From NCBI GenBank assembly GCA_036346205.1, contig JARFJB010001963.1:742001-806000 (forward strand): 64,000 nucleotides of DNA, written 5' to 3'. The translations under genes and the position numbers were made by a program. How positions within the stretch are numbered: the stretch's first letter is position 1; every line of letters starts with the position of its first letter. Below are positions 30,120 to 40,962 of the stretch, piece by piece. The notes under the pieces are model-generated. The model ran no database searches. It saw only the letters and a list, made by a program, of their open reading frames with translations, and was not told the DNA's origin. Source of the stretch: Vesta saturnalis. Lineage: Eukaryota > Arthropoda > Insecta > Coleoptera > Lampyridae.

Positions 30120-32490
30120 TCTATCCCTATTGTGTAAGGAGATATCCTTTTTTGTTTGTGTGATATTTGAAAAAATTTGAATTTTTGAAATTTATATTTT
30201 ATTTTTTTCTAGCGTATTATAAATGCTAGAGCAAAAATACAAACGTTTCTTCATAGCAACTTGTTACGGGCTTTAACACGGCATAGTTAGTTTTCAATCG
30301 GACGTTTCCTATTTTAATAGTCAACATCAATTTACTTTTTTTAAATACGATCCTGAAATTTTGAAAACTGATTTTGAAAGGTGTTTTATTACAAATTCAG
30401 CAGTTTATCACATTTGTTGGTCTGATGGCGTTTTCAACCTTTTATGGACCATCATCACGAAATGTTTGAATACGGACCTGCATTTTCAAAAAAGTTTATT
30501 TAATTAACTTTTCTTCGTGTTTAATATTTTATAAAATTAGGAAAAGTTCTAAAATAAAGTATTGTTAGTTATGCAACTTAACATAAAAACTAAATTAAAG
30601 TTACCTATTTGAATGATCATTATCAAACACTCCTTACATATGTATAATTTCCAAAACAAAAAATTTTCCAAGCTAATAAAGAGTTTTACATGAATCCAAA
30701 GATAAATAATATCTTGCAGTTCTATCTGCGACATCATAACACCGATGTGATGTTCCAATAAAGAATAAATGAACAGGCGGCTTTGAAAAAATAAAATATA
30801 CGGCCTTGAAGTAATTCAGTATCTGCCATAATTTTGTATCGTACAATTTTGTATTTAGCTGGTACTAGTATTTAACTCTGAATTAATTTATTAATTTGTG
30901 GTAGTTATTATCAAAAAAGTATGGCATAATTTTCCAATGTAGAAAAATATGATATGATATCGTGTTACATACCTACTATGTCAACGAAATTCCAAAGAAG
31001 CGGAACGCATGTATTTAAACAAATATTCAGAGAGACAACAGCCTCATAAAACCACATTTAGGAACTTATCAGTCAATTTAAGAGAACATGGTGCATTTAA
31101 AAAGCCTGAAAATTCCCGTAAAAAACCTTGCAATAAAGAAAAAACAAATAATGTTTTATTAGCTGTTACGAAAAGTTCAGAACACGACACATTGAACAAA
31201 CAATTAGAGTGGTTCATTCTACCGCTCATTTTACTTTACAAAAAGAAAAAATACGTCTATTTAAATTTAGAATTTGTCAGGGACTTCGACCAGGGAATTC
31301 ATGGAAGCGCGAAGAGTTCTGTGAATGGTATACCAGGCAGATGATGAGCAAATTCCACATAAAATAATTTTGGCGGTTTAAAGTCAGGTGACCAATAATG
31401 GAATTTTCAACAGAAGATATGCTCACTATTGGGCGAAAGAAAATCCTAGAGTTTAGTTCATAGTGCGCAGATACCAACACCGTTTCGGCTTTAAGGTGTG
31501 GACTGAATATTGAGAATGCGAATAATAGGTCCATTTTTCTATAACGGATCTTTAAATTCTGAACGCTATCCAAATTGACTAGAAAATGAAATAGGAGCAA
31601 CTTTAGCTGCTTTACCTCAAGTTGATATTGAAGATTATTGGTTTTTACAAGACGGTTCTCCGGCACATAATTCCAGAGCCGTCCAGGAATATTTATCGAC
31701 AAGGCTTCAAGCAAGATCGGTTGGAACATATTCGAGTGTAAGAAGACCAGTGCGATCCCCCGATATAACACCTCTTGACTTTTTTTTTGCGGAACATAAT
31801 TCTCAAATCATTTGAAAGTATTACGCCTCAAATGCTTTGCAATGTTTTGAATTCATTTGTAAGACGGTGTTATTTGTGTTTCGAAAACAATGGAGAACTT
31901 TTTGAATAACTAGTATAGGACTTACAAGTAAGTAATTCTAACTTTAATATACACTAAAACAAAATGAATTAGTAGTTTTTCCTTTTACCGTCAATTTTTT
32001 TGTTGATATTAACTTCTAATACATATTAAGAAACTCTATTATGGTGCGTGTAATAATCATACCGGAAAGTTACTGCGCCAACCTCTTGAAAATGCAGGTC
32101 TGTATTCAAAAATTTTGCGATAATCGTCCATAAAAGGTTCAAAACGCGATCAGACCATCAAATGTGATACGTTTCTGAATTTGCAATAAAAAAAACTTTT
32201 CATAATCAGTTTTTAAAATATCAGGACCGTATTTAAAAAAAATAAAAAAATAAGTTGAAGATGGCTATAAAAATAGGAAACGTCCGATTGAAAATCTGAT
32301 TATGCCATGTTAAAGCCCGTAACAAGTTGCTATGAAGAAGTGTTTATATTTTTGCTCTAGCATTTATAATAACGCCAGAAAAAAATTAAATAGAAAGTTC
32401 AACAATTAAAATTTTTTCAAATATCTCAAAAACAACAAATCACATCATCCATTTTTGTCATTTTATTGGTCCCCTCATTACACAACTTTT
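30120..32490 (+). mobile_element. Tc1/mariner-like element with 300-400-bp inverted repeats
   Basis: Left arm about 30120-30500 and right arm about 32080-32490 are diverged reverse complements (GCTAGAGCAAAAATAC / GTATTTTTGCTCTAGC; CAACTTGTTACGGGCTTTAAC; TCGGACGTTTCCTATTTT; GGACCTGCATTTTCAA). A transposase on the plus strand lies between. A further terminus-like ACAGGGTATCC lies at about 29993. Confidence 0.75.
30978..31905 (+). pseudogene. Tc1/mariner-like transposase (HTH plus DDE)
   Basis: The open part begins before the first Met: NSKEAERMYLNKYSERQQP, TTFRNLSVNLREHGAFKKPEN (helix-turn-helix and linker). A shift near 31160 leads to FVRDFDQGI (about 31275). After a gap, remains of VTNNGIFNRRYAHYW and RFGFKVWT...FFYNGSL follow. 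QVDIEDYWFLQDGSPAHNSRAV (second Asp, about 31610-31690) leads to RSPDITPLDFF (third Asp, about 31755-31785) and a C-terminal tail. The first Asp segment is deleted or unreadable. Inactive. Confidence 0.75.
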
Positions 32491-32499
32491 TTCCCATTT

Positions 32500-33525
32500 A
32501 ACCGGAGTTGTGTCTATTACCATTTTCGAGACCTCCATAGTGAGAATCCTTATCTTGGACATATACATGGTGAATCCCAAAATGCCTACTTAATGTCTGT
32601 TTGCTAATGTAGTAGTATTTTCTTTACCAATAAGCACAAAGCTCGGTACCCATCTTATGTGTGCATGATAGATTTCAGATATTTGTAATTTACATATTAA
32701 CAAATAATGTTAATGTGACCAATCTAGTAAGTTTGAACACCCGATTGTTAGCATAGGTTTATTTGCAAGGTGTCTACCCCACGTCAAAGGCCACGCTTGA
32801 CCAAAATGTCACCCCAAGATACCGGTTATATCTAGCATCAGCCAAAGTGGACTCTAGATACTGCTGCAGCCCTCAGTACAAGATGCTGATCGAAACCTGG
32901 CAAAGTTACAGTTTTAAACAACACAGGGTTCTGAGCATCATTTCTAGCATCAGATTAGACAATTTGAGATTATCCTAAACCCTGTTTACGTCTGAGTTGG
33001 TTCTCAACTCGTACAGCTTGTTCAAGATACAGGATGTAGTTAACTTTTCATTTCCAGTTTTGCTATTTTAACTGGTATCAGGTCAGCGAAGTAGTTTACA
33101 GGCAAATCCATAAAAGATTTTAATTTCTTCCCAATTACTAAAGCGCTAAGTAATATCGTAAACGAGTTTAGTATGCTGATCTGAAACCAGTTTCTATCAA
33201 AACATCTTGGATATACTCGTAGAAACAGGATTTAAAATTCAAGTCTAAGATATTGAATCTTGCTTCGATAAAAATACAGTAAATGTACAACCGCGTGACA
33301 CAAACTCCTTATTAACAATGGTCAAACACCTGGGGACAATTTGGTCTTAGCACCTTTGTATGACTCACCAAATCATCATTTGAAAGCAACATCTAGACTT
33401 GCAGCTTAAATCTTGCCGCACCAAAAATACCGCAATTACCTTTGCAGTAATTGTTATTTTGAACTGGAAATATATAATAGGCTTTTTCCGCTGACGGGTT
33501 ACATGAAGAGCAATTAATCTAAGGT
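32500..33525. other. Unassigned region
   Basis: No reliable coding or repeat structure. A 71-codon ORF at 32763-32978 has no recognised domain. Confidence 0.35.
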
Positions 33526-33831
33526 AGTAAGTACTGAATAGGTCGAGGAGGACCCATTCCTTAGCCACCGAGATCACCTGATCTGGCCCCACTCTATTTC
33601 TCTTTGTGGGGTTACGTAAAAGATTATGTGTATAAAGGAATTCCAACCACACCAGAAAATATGAAGAAAAGAATCAGAAATGCTTTTCAAAATATCACAT
33701 GGCGGACATTAGAGTTAGTGACAAATAATTTTTTGCGACGTGTTAATAAATGTATTGAAGTTGAAGGAAGAACATTCGAGCATTTAATGAGAATATATAA
33801 TAAATATAAAAATATTACCTCTTGCTTTTGA
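33526..33831 (+). pseudogene. Tc1/mariner-like transposase C-terminal fragment
   Basis: IGRGGPIP, then a stop, PPRSPDLAPLYFSLWGYVKDYVYKGIPTTPENMKKRIRNAFQNI, and a C-terminal helix to a stop at 33829-33831. It contains the third catalytic Asp (SPDL) and the conserved WGYVKDYVY segment; everything upstream of IGRGGP is absent. Confidence 0.8.
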
Positions 33832-34482
33832 AAAAATTTTTTAGTAAGAAACTACAATCCCATGACCAATTTAATGCCTCTATTTTCTGTCTTTTTGTTT
33901 TACAATCACAATTTCACAAATAAACTGAAAATATTTTGAATATTATTAATTCTAGGTATAAACCATGCCTGATGAAACAGAAAGAATATCAAACGAGGCA
34001 TCGAATGACATGAACAGCTTGGGGAGGGGGGGGGGGCATTTAAAAGAAGTTGTATTTACAACACACCTTGTATATTATCAAAACAATTAAGAAATTTCAA
34101 AATACTACAGGGCCAGAAACAATTTTCTGCCATTTTAAAATAAACAAAAATTGCGTAACAAATCAGTGGCGCCGGCCGCAAGTGGAGTATTTCTTTTGAA
34201 AACCAATTGAATATCTCTTAAACCAAAGGAGATAGAACCACCCAATTTGGTATTAAATGAAACCGTATTTTATGGGCTTTCCAAATATATAATTATGTAG
34301 GGTGCTCCATTACAAAATATATACGTTTAGTTTGCTCCAATAACATGAAACACCCTGTTTGATCAAAAATATTTTTAAAATGTAGTGCCTATTGATACAT
34401 GCACCGGCACAAAAATCGTTTCTCTAACTTATTTCGTCTTTATACAGTCTTCCACCCCCTCCTCGTTTGGCCGCCACGTGTT

Positions 34483-34488
<6 letters not shown>

Positions 34489-34532
<44 letters not shown>
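34489..34532. repeat. (TA)n microsatellite (also 37855-37896 in copy 2)
   Basis: AT run preceded by GTTTGTGTG and followed by GGAGACTATGCAATTGAC. The TA array sits at the edge of the dispersed repeat that continues with CTACGCTAAATCGACTTATTACC. Confidence 0.95.
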
Positions 34533-34533
<1 letters not shown>

Positions 34534-34534
34534 A

Positions 34535-35100
34535 GACTATGCAATTGACTTTTTTTCACTACGCTAAATCGACTTATTACCTTATTTTACAACGATTAAC
34601 CAAGTTTCGCCAAGATAGGCCATAGGCATGTGTATGTGTTACGAGTGTGCGTGCGTTAGGTGTTTGTTCAATTTTTTGTAATATCAAAATACCGATCAAC
34701 TTTATAGGAAAATATATTTTTAAAAAATAATTCAATTTTATATAACCTTTTTTCATAAAGTTTCCAATACCAAGCCAAAGATCTTAAATATTATAAAACT
34801 TCTAGTCAAAGGTAAATGTGTGTTAGCTTGTGTGAGTGTGTGCGTATGTGCATCTGTGCGTGTGTGCGTATGTCTAAAATTATAAAATAAGATAGCTTAT
34901 ACAGAATTATTGATATTCCATAGAAGCGAACGGCTTTGGAATGTTCATTTCAAAGCTAGCATGTTTGCCTGTTAACCTTTATCTGACATGAAGGTTTAAA
35001 CGTCTATCTTACATAATTTTTTATTGTTGTTTTTACTACATTGCATATTTTAGTATGAACGTTTTATAGGAGACTTTGCATAATTATCCTATAACAGTAT
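34535..35100 (+). repeat. Dispersed repeat family, copy in duplication unit 1
   Basis: CTACGCTAAATCGACTTATTACCTTATTTTACAACG, a GTGTGCGTGCG tract, a second GTGTGTGCGTATG tract (34838-34875), then GAAGCGAACGGCTTTGGAAT and TTAACCTTTATCTGACATGAAG. The same strings, diverged, occur at 44760, 57720, 51400 and 58900. The duplicate lies at about 37900-38466. Confidence 0.7.
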
Positions 35101-35102
35101 AT

Positions 35103-35219
35103 TATGAAATTAGTTTATAATGCAAGGGATTATGGCAGGAGTTTCCATTATTGCTTGAGCGGAGCTAAAACAATAATGGAAACGAACGTCATAATCCCAC
35201 ATTATAAATGAATTTCATA
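35103..35219. repeat. Imperfect palindrome upstream of the tRNA-like sequence (also 38469-38585)
   Basis: TATGAAATTAGTTTATAATG... to TTTCCATTATTG pairs with CAATAATGGAAA... to ATTATAAATGAATTTCATA: arms of about 50 bp, loop of about 17 bp. A second palindromic tract (TTATAAGTTTTTGTTATGAAC in both orientations) lies at about 35350-35440. Likely a MITE. Confidence 0.7.
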
Positions 35220-35601
35220 GGCTATTTTGTCGTCGAGCTAGCCACTTTGAGACACAATTTAAATGAAATAATAATTTCAGATCGTTACAAAAAAAATATC
35301 ATTTCACAGGAGCTCAAGAACGGTCTTATTATAGTTGCCATAGTTTTACATTATAAGTTATTATAAGTTTTTGTTATGAACAAATAACAAAAACTTATTA
35401 TTTACCTTTGAACTTATTCGTTCATAACAAAAACTTATAATAATTTAATGTTAGTCAAGTTGCTTTGGTATGTGTGAATCCTTGCGATATTGCAGGCTCA
35501 CATTCCATTAATATAAGTAATTTGATTGTAATCTCATTATATTTAGAATTCACATCAGTTCTACATACATAAAGACAAAATTTGCATCGATTGGGGCTTG
35601 A

Positions 35602-35675
35602 ACCTTGATGACGCAGTTGGTTAGTGCAGTACTCTAGCAAAGTACAGGTCGTAGGTTCAAATCCTACTCGAGGTA
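35602..35675 (+). tRNA. tRNA-like sequence with anticodon AGC (Ala-like), copy 1
   Basis: Forms a complete cloverleaf. Acceptor ACCTTGA/TCGAGGT (one T-G wobble), D-loop AGTTGGTTA with GG, perfect anticodon stem GTACT/AGTAC with loop CTAGCAA, perfect T stem GTAGG/CCTAC with loop TTCAAAT, discriminator A. The B-box is intact (GGTTCAAATCC); the A-box has one mismatch. The anticodon AGC would be alanine, but the G3:U70 pair that defines tRNA-Ala is C-G here and the usual G1-C72 is A-T. So it may be a tRNA-derived sequence or an unusual isoacceptor. Confidence 0.6.
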
Positions 35676-35769
35676 AACTTTTTATTTATGTATTTAATAA
35701 AATTAATAATAATTTTTAATTACATTATAAATGTCATTTATTTTTTTTAAATAAACAAATTTTGCAAAA

Positions 35770-36754
35770 ATGGATTCAGACGTGGATGAAGAAATCCTTG
35801 AAAAAGCAGAAGAGTTTTGCTTGCGTATTTCCTTGATCAGATAAGTTCATTACATCATTTATTTCTTTGTATTTATTTTATTAGTCGAAAAACTACAAAT
35901 CGTCTTCATTATGGTGCATTTACTCCTACGTCTCAAAAAGGATGTGGACATCAGCAAGTTTTCAAAACTTTCGGTATTCTTGAAAAACTGTTCTGTTGGG
36001 TATATACCACAGAAGTCATTAGTGTTTTCAAAAGAGCACTTACTTAATTTTTTTCTTGAAGCACCCAACGACAAATACTTACTTATGAAGGTAAACTTTT
36101 ACTTTTAAGATTATTCTTAATATATACGATTATATTTTAAGTAGTTGCAATATTTGGTGTGTTTGGCGATTTCAGACGCATAGAATTGTACAATCTGTGT
36201 GCTGGGGATATTATAGAAGAACGTTCTGTCTTTGTGGTTTGTATTAGAGATACCAAAACACATAAACCCAGGGTTTTACCATATTAAACGATGACAGTAG
36301 AATAAATTATATTGACCTCATTAAGACGTACGTGAGTTTAAGACGGAAACATATGAAGATTGAAAAGTTTTTTTTTAATCTACAATGGGTGTAAATGTAC
36401 CTGTAATCCTATTGGCATTAACACATTTGGTCAGATTCCTCGGAAAATTGCCAAGTATTTAAATATTCCCAATGCCGATCAATACACAGGACATTCATTT
36501 GGTAGAATTTCTGCACAATCTTCGCAGACAGTGGAGCTGACATTAGAACTTTAAAACGGCATGGGGATTGGAAAAACGATGCTGTTGCTGAAGGGTACGT
36601 GGCATACTCCATCGAAAACAAAAAGAAAATTGCCAAAACCTTAGGATCTAGTAGCGTACAACAAATGAGTAACCGAGAAATATCTATATTAACATCTTCA
36701 AGCAGTTCAAGCGAATGCCTTCTTGAAACATCTGGGGGAATTTCAATTACCTGA
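35770..36754 (+). pseudogene. Crypton-type tyrosine recombinase, copy 1
   Basis: ATG at 35770 gives MDSDVDEEILEKAEEFCLR. After an intron-like gap come LKKDVDISKFSKLSVFLKNC..GYIPQKSLVFSKEHLLNFFLEAP (about 35926-36060), the N-terminal core-binding region. LLMK then abuts GTAAAC...TTTTAAG (36091 to about 36141, intron-like). AIFGVFGDFRRIELYNLCAGDI (about 36150-36215) holds the first catalytic Arg region, then RDTKTHKPRV. CNPIGIN...IPRKIAKYLNIPNADQYTGHSFGRISA (about 36395-36520) is box II; its HxxR arginine appears to be Gly here. DSGADIRTLKRHGDWKN and AVAEGYVAYS follow, with the presumed nucleophile Tyr. Stops and a one-base shift near 36515 make it inactive. Crypton elements move by tyrosine recombinase rather than DDE transposase. 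Confidence 0.7.
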
Positions 36755-37591
36755 AATTCCATTGCACCATTAATATTAACATCAGTAAACAATAATTTCT
36801 TTAACATTACATTAATTATAGATCATATTCTAACTGTAGTATTAATATAAATAAAGAATTGGTTTAATTTCTTTATTTGTATTTCGTCCTCAAGACGACT
36901 TTATGGTACAACATTACAGCGTGCCATAAAATGAAAAATTATTAACGATTTCGACATTAATAACCAAAGCATTCCAATGCTAGTCGACGACAAAGGTGCA
37001 TTATTCAATTTTTTTTTAATTTGAGGATTAGGGATTAAAAATGAGGATGTTTAAGCCATGTCGTTTAATATTGGGGTTAAGTCTTTGGTACTATACCTAA
37101 AGAAATTTAATTTGAATTAATTCATTTTCCTTAACTTCCACTTTATAGGTTGGAAGGTCGTGTGTTGTTCCACACCAGATATTTAATAAAACGAAAATTT
37201 TTATTGTCGTATTTCTCTTGAAAGGGCAAATATGAATGGAATACAAATTGTTGACACATTTACCAAAACCATTTTGTGCTCCTTCACTCCTTTCTCTACA
37301 TTCCTATACTTTTTGTTAATAAAACAATTTGAAATGTCTTCTCTACAGGTATGCTTTAAAACCAAAACGATATACTTGTATGAAGTTTTTTTTTCGTACT
37401 TCCTTAAATGGAATCTACTACATTAATTAAGGATGAAGTGTAGTTATATAAGCTAAATGACAAGTTAAACAAAGGGACCAATTCTGGTATTGCATCGTGT
37501 TTTCTTTATATTAACCCAGTAACACACTCTACTTTCAATACTCATGGAATAACATACGTATTGAAACTCTTCATGTCAAAAACAGCTTGAC
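36755..37591. other. Non-coding 3' part of duplication unit 1 (also 40119-40954)
   Basis: Holds part of the dispersed repeat family (GGTTGGAAGGTCGTGTGTTG and CACCAGATATTTAATAAAACG near 37150-37190) and no convincing gene. The short ORF at 37232-37426 has no recognised domain. Confidence 0.5.
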
Positions 37592-37851
37592 AAGGAGATA
37601 GAACCACCCAATTTGGTATTAAATGAAACCGTATTTTATGGGCTTTCCAAATATATAATTATGTAGGGTGCTCCATTACAAAATATATACGTTTAGTTTG
37701 CTCCAATAACATGAAACACCCTGTTTGATCAAAAATATTTTTAAAATGTAGTGCCTATTGATACATGCACCGGCACAAAATCGTTTCTCTAACTTATTTC
37801 GTCTTTATACAGTCTTCCACCCCTCCTCGTTTGGCCGCCACGTGTTTGTGT

Positions 37852-37898
<47 letters not shown>

Positions 37899-38967
37899 AG
37901 ACTATGCAATTGACTTTTTTTCACTACGCTAAATCGACTTATTACCTTATTTTACAACGATTAACCAAGTTTCGCCAAGATAGGCCATAGGCATGTGTAT
38001 GTGTTACGAGTGTGCGTGCGTTAGGTGTTTGTTCAATTTTTTGTAATATCAAAATACCGATCAACTTTATAGGAAAATATATTTTTAAAAAATAATTCAA
38101 TTTTATATAACCTTTTTTCATAAAGTTTCCAATACCAAGCCAAAGATCTTAAATATTATAAAACTTCTAGTCAAAGGTAAATGTGTGTTAGCTTGTGTGA
38201 GTGTGTGCGTATGTGCATCTGTGCGTGTGTGCGTATGTCTAAAATTATAAAATAAGATAGCTTATACAGAATTATTGATATTCCATAGAAGCGAACGGCT
38301 TTGGAATGTTCATTTCAAAGCTAGCATGTTTGCCTGTTAACCTTTATCTGACATGAAGGTTTAAACGTCTATCTTACATAATTTTTTATTGTTGTTTTTA
38401 CTACATTGCATATTTTTAGTATGAACGTTTTATAGGAGACTTTGCATAATTATCCTATAACAGTATATTATGAAATTAGTTTATAATGCAAGGGATTATG
38501 GCAGGAGTTTCCATTATTGCTTGAGCGGAGCTAAAACAATAATGGAAACGAACGTCATAATCCCACATTATAAATGAATTTCATAGGCTATTTTGTCGTC
38601 GAGCTAGCCACTTTGAGACACAATTTAAATGAAATAATAATTTCAGATCGTTACAAAAAAAATATCATTTCACAGGAGCTCAAGAACGGTCTTATTATAG
38701 TTGCCATAGTTTTACATTATAAGTTATTATAAGTTTTTGTTATGAACAAATAACAAAAACTTATTATTTACCTTTGAACTTATTCGTTCATAACAAAAAC
38801 TTATAATAATTTAATGTTAGTCAAGTTGCTTTGGTATGTGTGAATCCTTGCGATATTGCAGGCTCACATTCCATTAATATAAGTAATTTGATTGTAATCT
38901 CATTATATTTAGAATTCACATCAGTTCTACATACATAAAGACAAAATTTGCATCGATTGGGGCTTGA

Positions 38968-39041
38968 ACCTTGATGACGCAGTTGGTTAGTGCAGTACTC
39001 TAGCAAAGTACAGGTCGTAGGTTCAAATCCTACTCGAGGTA
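38968..39041 (+). tRNA. tRNA-like sequence with anticodon AGC, copy 2
   Basis: Identical to the sequence at 35602-35675, shifted by 3366 bp by the tandem duplication. Confidence 0.6.
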
Positions 39042-39135
39042 AACTTTTTATTTATGTATTTAATAAAATTAATAATAATTTTTAATTACATTATAAATGT
39101 CATTTATTTTTTTTAAATAAACAAATTTTGCAAAA

Positions 39136-40118
39136 ATGGATTCAGACGTGGATGAAGAAATCCTTGAAAAAGCAGAAGAGTTTTGCTTGCGTATTTCCTT
39201 GATCAGATAAGTTCATTACATCATTTATTTCTTTGTATTTATTTTATTAGTCGAAAAACTACAAATCGTCTTCATTATGGTGCATTTACTCCTACGTCTC
39301 AAAAAGGATGTGGACATCAGCAAGTTTTCAAAACTTTCGGTATTCTTGAAAAACTGTTCTGTTGGGTATATACCACAGAAGTCATTAGTGTTTTCAAAAG
39401 AGCACTTACTTAATTTTTTCTTGAAGCACCCAACGACAAATACTTACTTATGAAGGTAAACTTTACTTTTAAGATTATTCTTAATATATACGATTATATT
39501 TTAAGTAGTTGCAATATTTGGTGTGTTTGGCGATTTCAGACGCATAGAATTGTACAATCTGTGTGCTGGGGATATTATAGAAGAACGTTCTGTCTTTGTG
39601 GTTTGTATTAGAGATACCAAAACACATAAACCCAGGGTTTTACCATATTAAACGATGACAGTAGAATAAATTATATTGACCTCATTAAGACGTACGTGAG
39701 TTTAAGACGGAAACATATGAAGATTGAAAAGTTTTTTTTTAATCTACAATGGGTGTAAATGTACCTGTAATCCTATTGGCATTAACACATTTGGTCAGAT
39801 TCCTCGGAAAATTGCCAAGTATTTAAATATTCCCAATGCCGATCAATACACAGGACATTCATTTGGTAGAATTTCTGCACAATCTTCGCAGACAGTGGAG
39901 CTGACATTAGAACTTTAAAACGGCATGGGGATTGGAAAAACGATGCTGTTGCTGAAGGGTACGTGGCATACTCCATCGAAAACAAAAAGAAAATTGCCAA
40001 AACCTTAGGATCTAGTAGCGTACAACAAATGAGTAACCGAGAAATATCTATATTAACATCTTCAAGCAGTTCAAGCGAATGCCTTCTTGAAACATCTGGG
40101 GGAATTTCAATTACCTGA
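39136..40118 (+). pseudogene. Crypton-type tyrosine recombinase, copy 2
   Basis: Second copy of the 35770-36754 pseudogene with the same stops and shift. One T less in the run after AAGGTAAAC (39455-39470) is the only difference I noticed. Shared defects mean the gene was dead before the duplication. Confidence 0.7.
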
Positions 40119-40962
40119 AATTCCATTGCACCATTAATATTAACATCAGTAAACAATAATTTCTTTAACATTACATTAATTATAGATCATATTCTAACTG
40201 TAGTATTAATATAAATAAAGAATTGGTTTAATTTCTTTATTTGTATTTCGTCCTCAAGACGACTTTATGGTACAACATTACAGCGTGCCATAAAATGAAA
40301 AATTATTAACGATTTCGACATTAATAACCAAAGCATTCCAATGCTAGTCGACGACAAAGGTGCATTATTCAATTTTTTTTTAATTTGAGGATTAGGGATT
40401 AAAAATGAGGATGTTTAAGCCATGTCGTTTAATATTGGGGTTAAGTCTTTGGTACTATACCTAAAGAAATTTAATTTGAATTAATTCATTTTCCTTAACT
40501 TCCACTTTATAGGTTGGAAGGTCGTGTTTGTTCCACACCAGATATTTAATAAAACGAAAATTTTTATTGTCGTATTTCTCTTGAAAGGGCAAATATGAAT
40601 GGAATACAAATTGTTGACACATTTACCAAAACCATTTTGTGCTCCTTCACTCCTTTCTCTACATTCCTATACTTTTTGTTAATAAAACAATTTGAAATGT
40701 CTTCTCTACAGGTATGCTTTAAAACCAAAACGATATACTTGTATGAAGTTTTTTTTTCGTACTTCCTTAAATGGAATCTACTACATTAATTAAGGATGAA
40801 GTGTAGTTATATAAGCTAAATGACAAGTTAAACAAAGGGACCAATTCTGGTATTGCATCGTGTTTTCTTTATATTAACCCAGTAACACACTCTACTTTCA
40901 ATACTCATGGAATAACATACGTATTGAAACTCTTCATGTCAAAAACAGCTTGACAAGGAGAT

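Larger units (their letters stand above)
34226..37591. repeat. Tandem duplication, copy 1 (3366 bp)
   Basis: Starts with AAGGAGAT at 34226-34233. The same 8 bp occur at the junction (37592) and after copy 2 (40955), so the duplication breakpoints share 8 bp of homology. The copies agree base for base by eye except for single-base indels in homopolymers or short repeats (for example a 5-A versus 4-A run near 34411, a C-run near 34450, a T-run near 35050). Confidence 0.95.
37592..40954. repeat. Tandem duplication, copy 2 (3363 bp)
   Basis: Direct copy of 34226-37591 with the same content: TA array, dispersed repeat, palindromes, tRNA-like sequence, Crypton pseudogene. It is 3 bp shorter, all from homopolymer or short-repeat indels that I could see. 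Confidence 0.95.

Noticed and set aside
31277..31771. Minus-strand ORF of 164 codons
   Set aside because: Antisense of the Tc1/mariner-like transposase on the plus strand.
35455..35640. Minus-strand ORF of 61 codons, duplicated at 38821
   Set aside because: It overlaps the tRNA-like sequence; duplication alone explains its two copies.
36418..36807. Minus-strand ORF of 129 codons, duplicated at 39782
   Set aside because: Antisense of the Crypton-type recombinase, whose motifs are readable on the plus strand.
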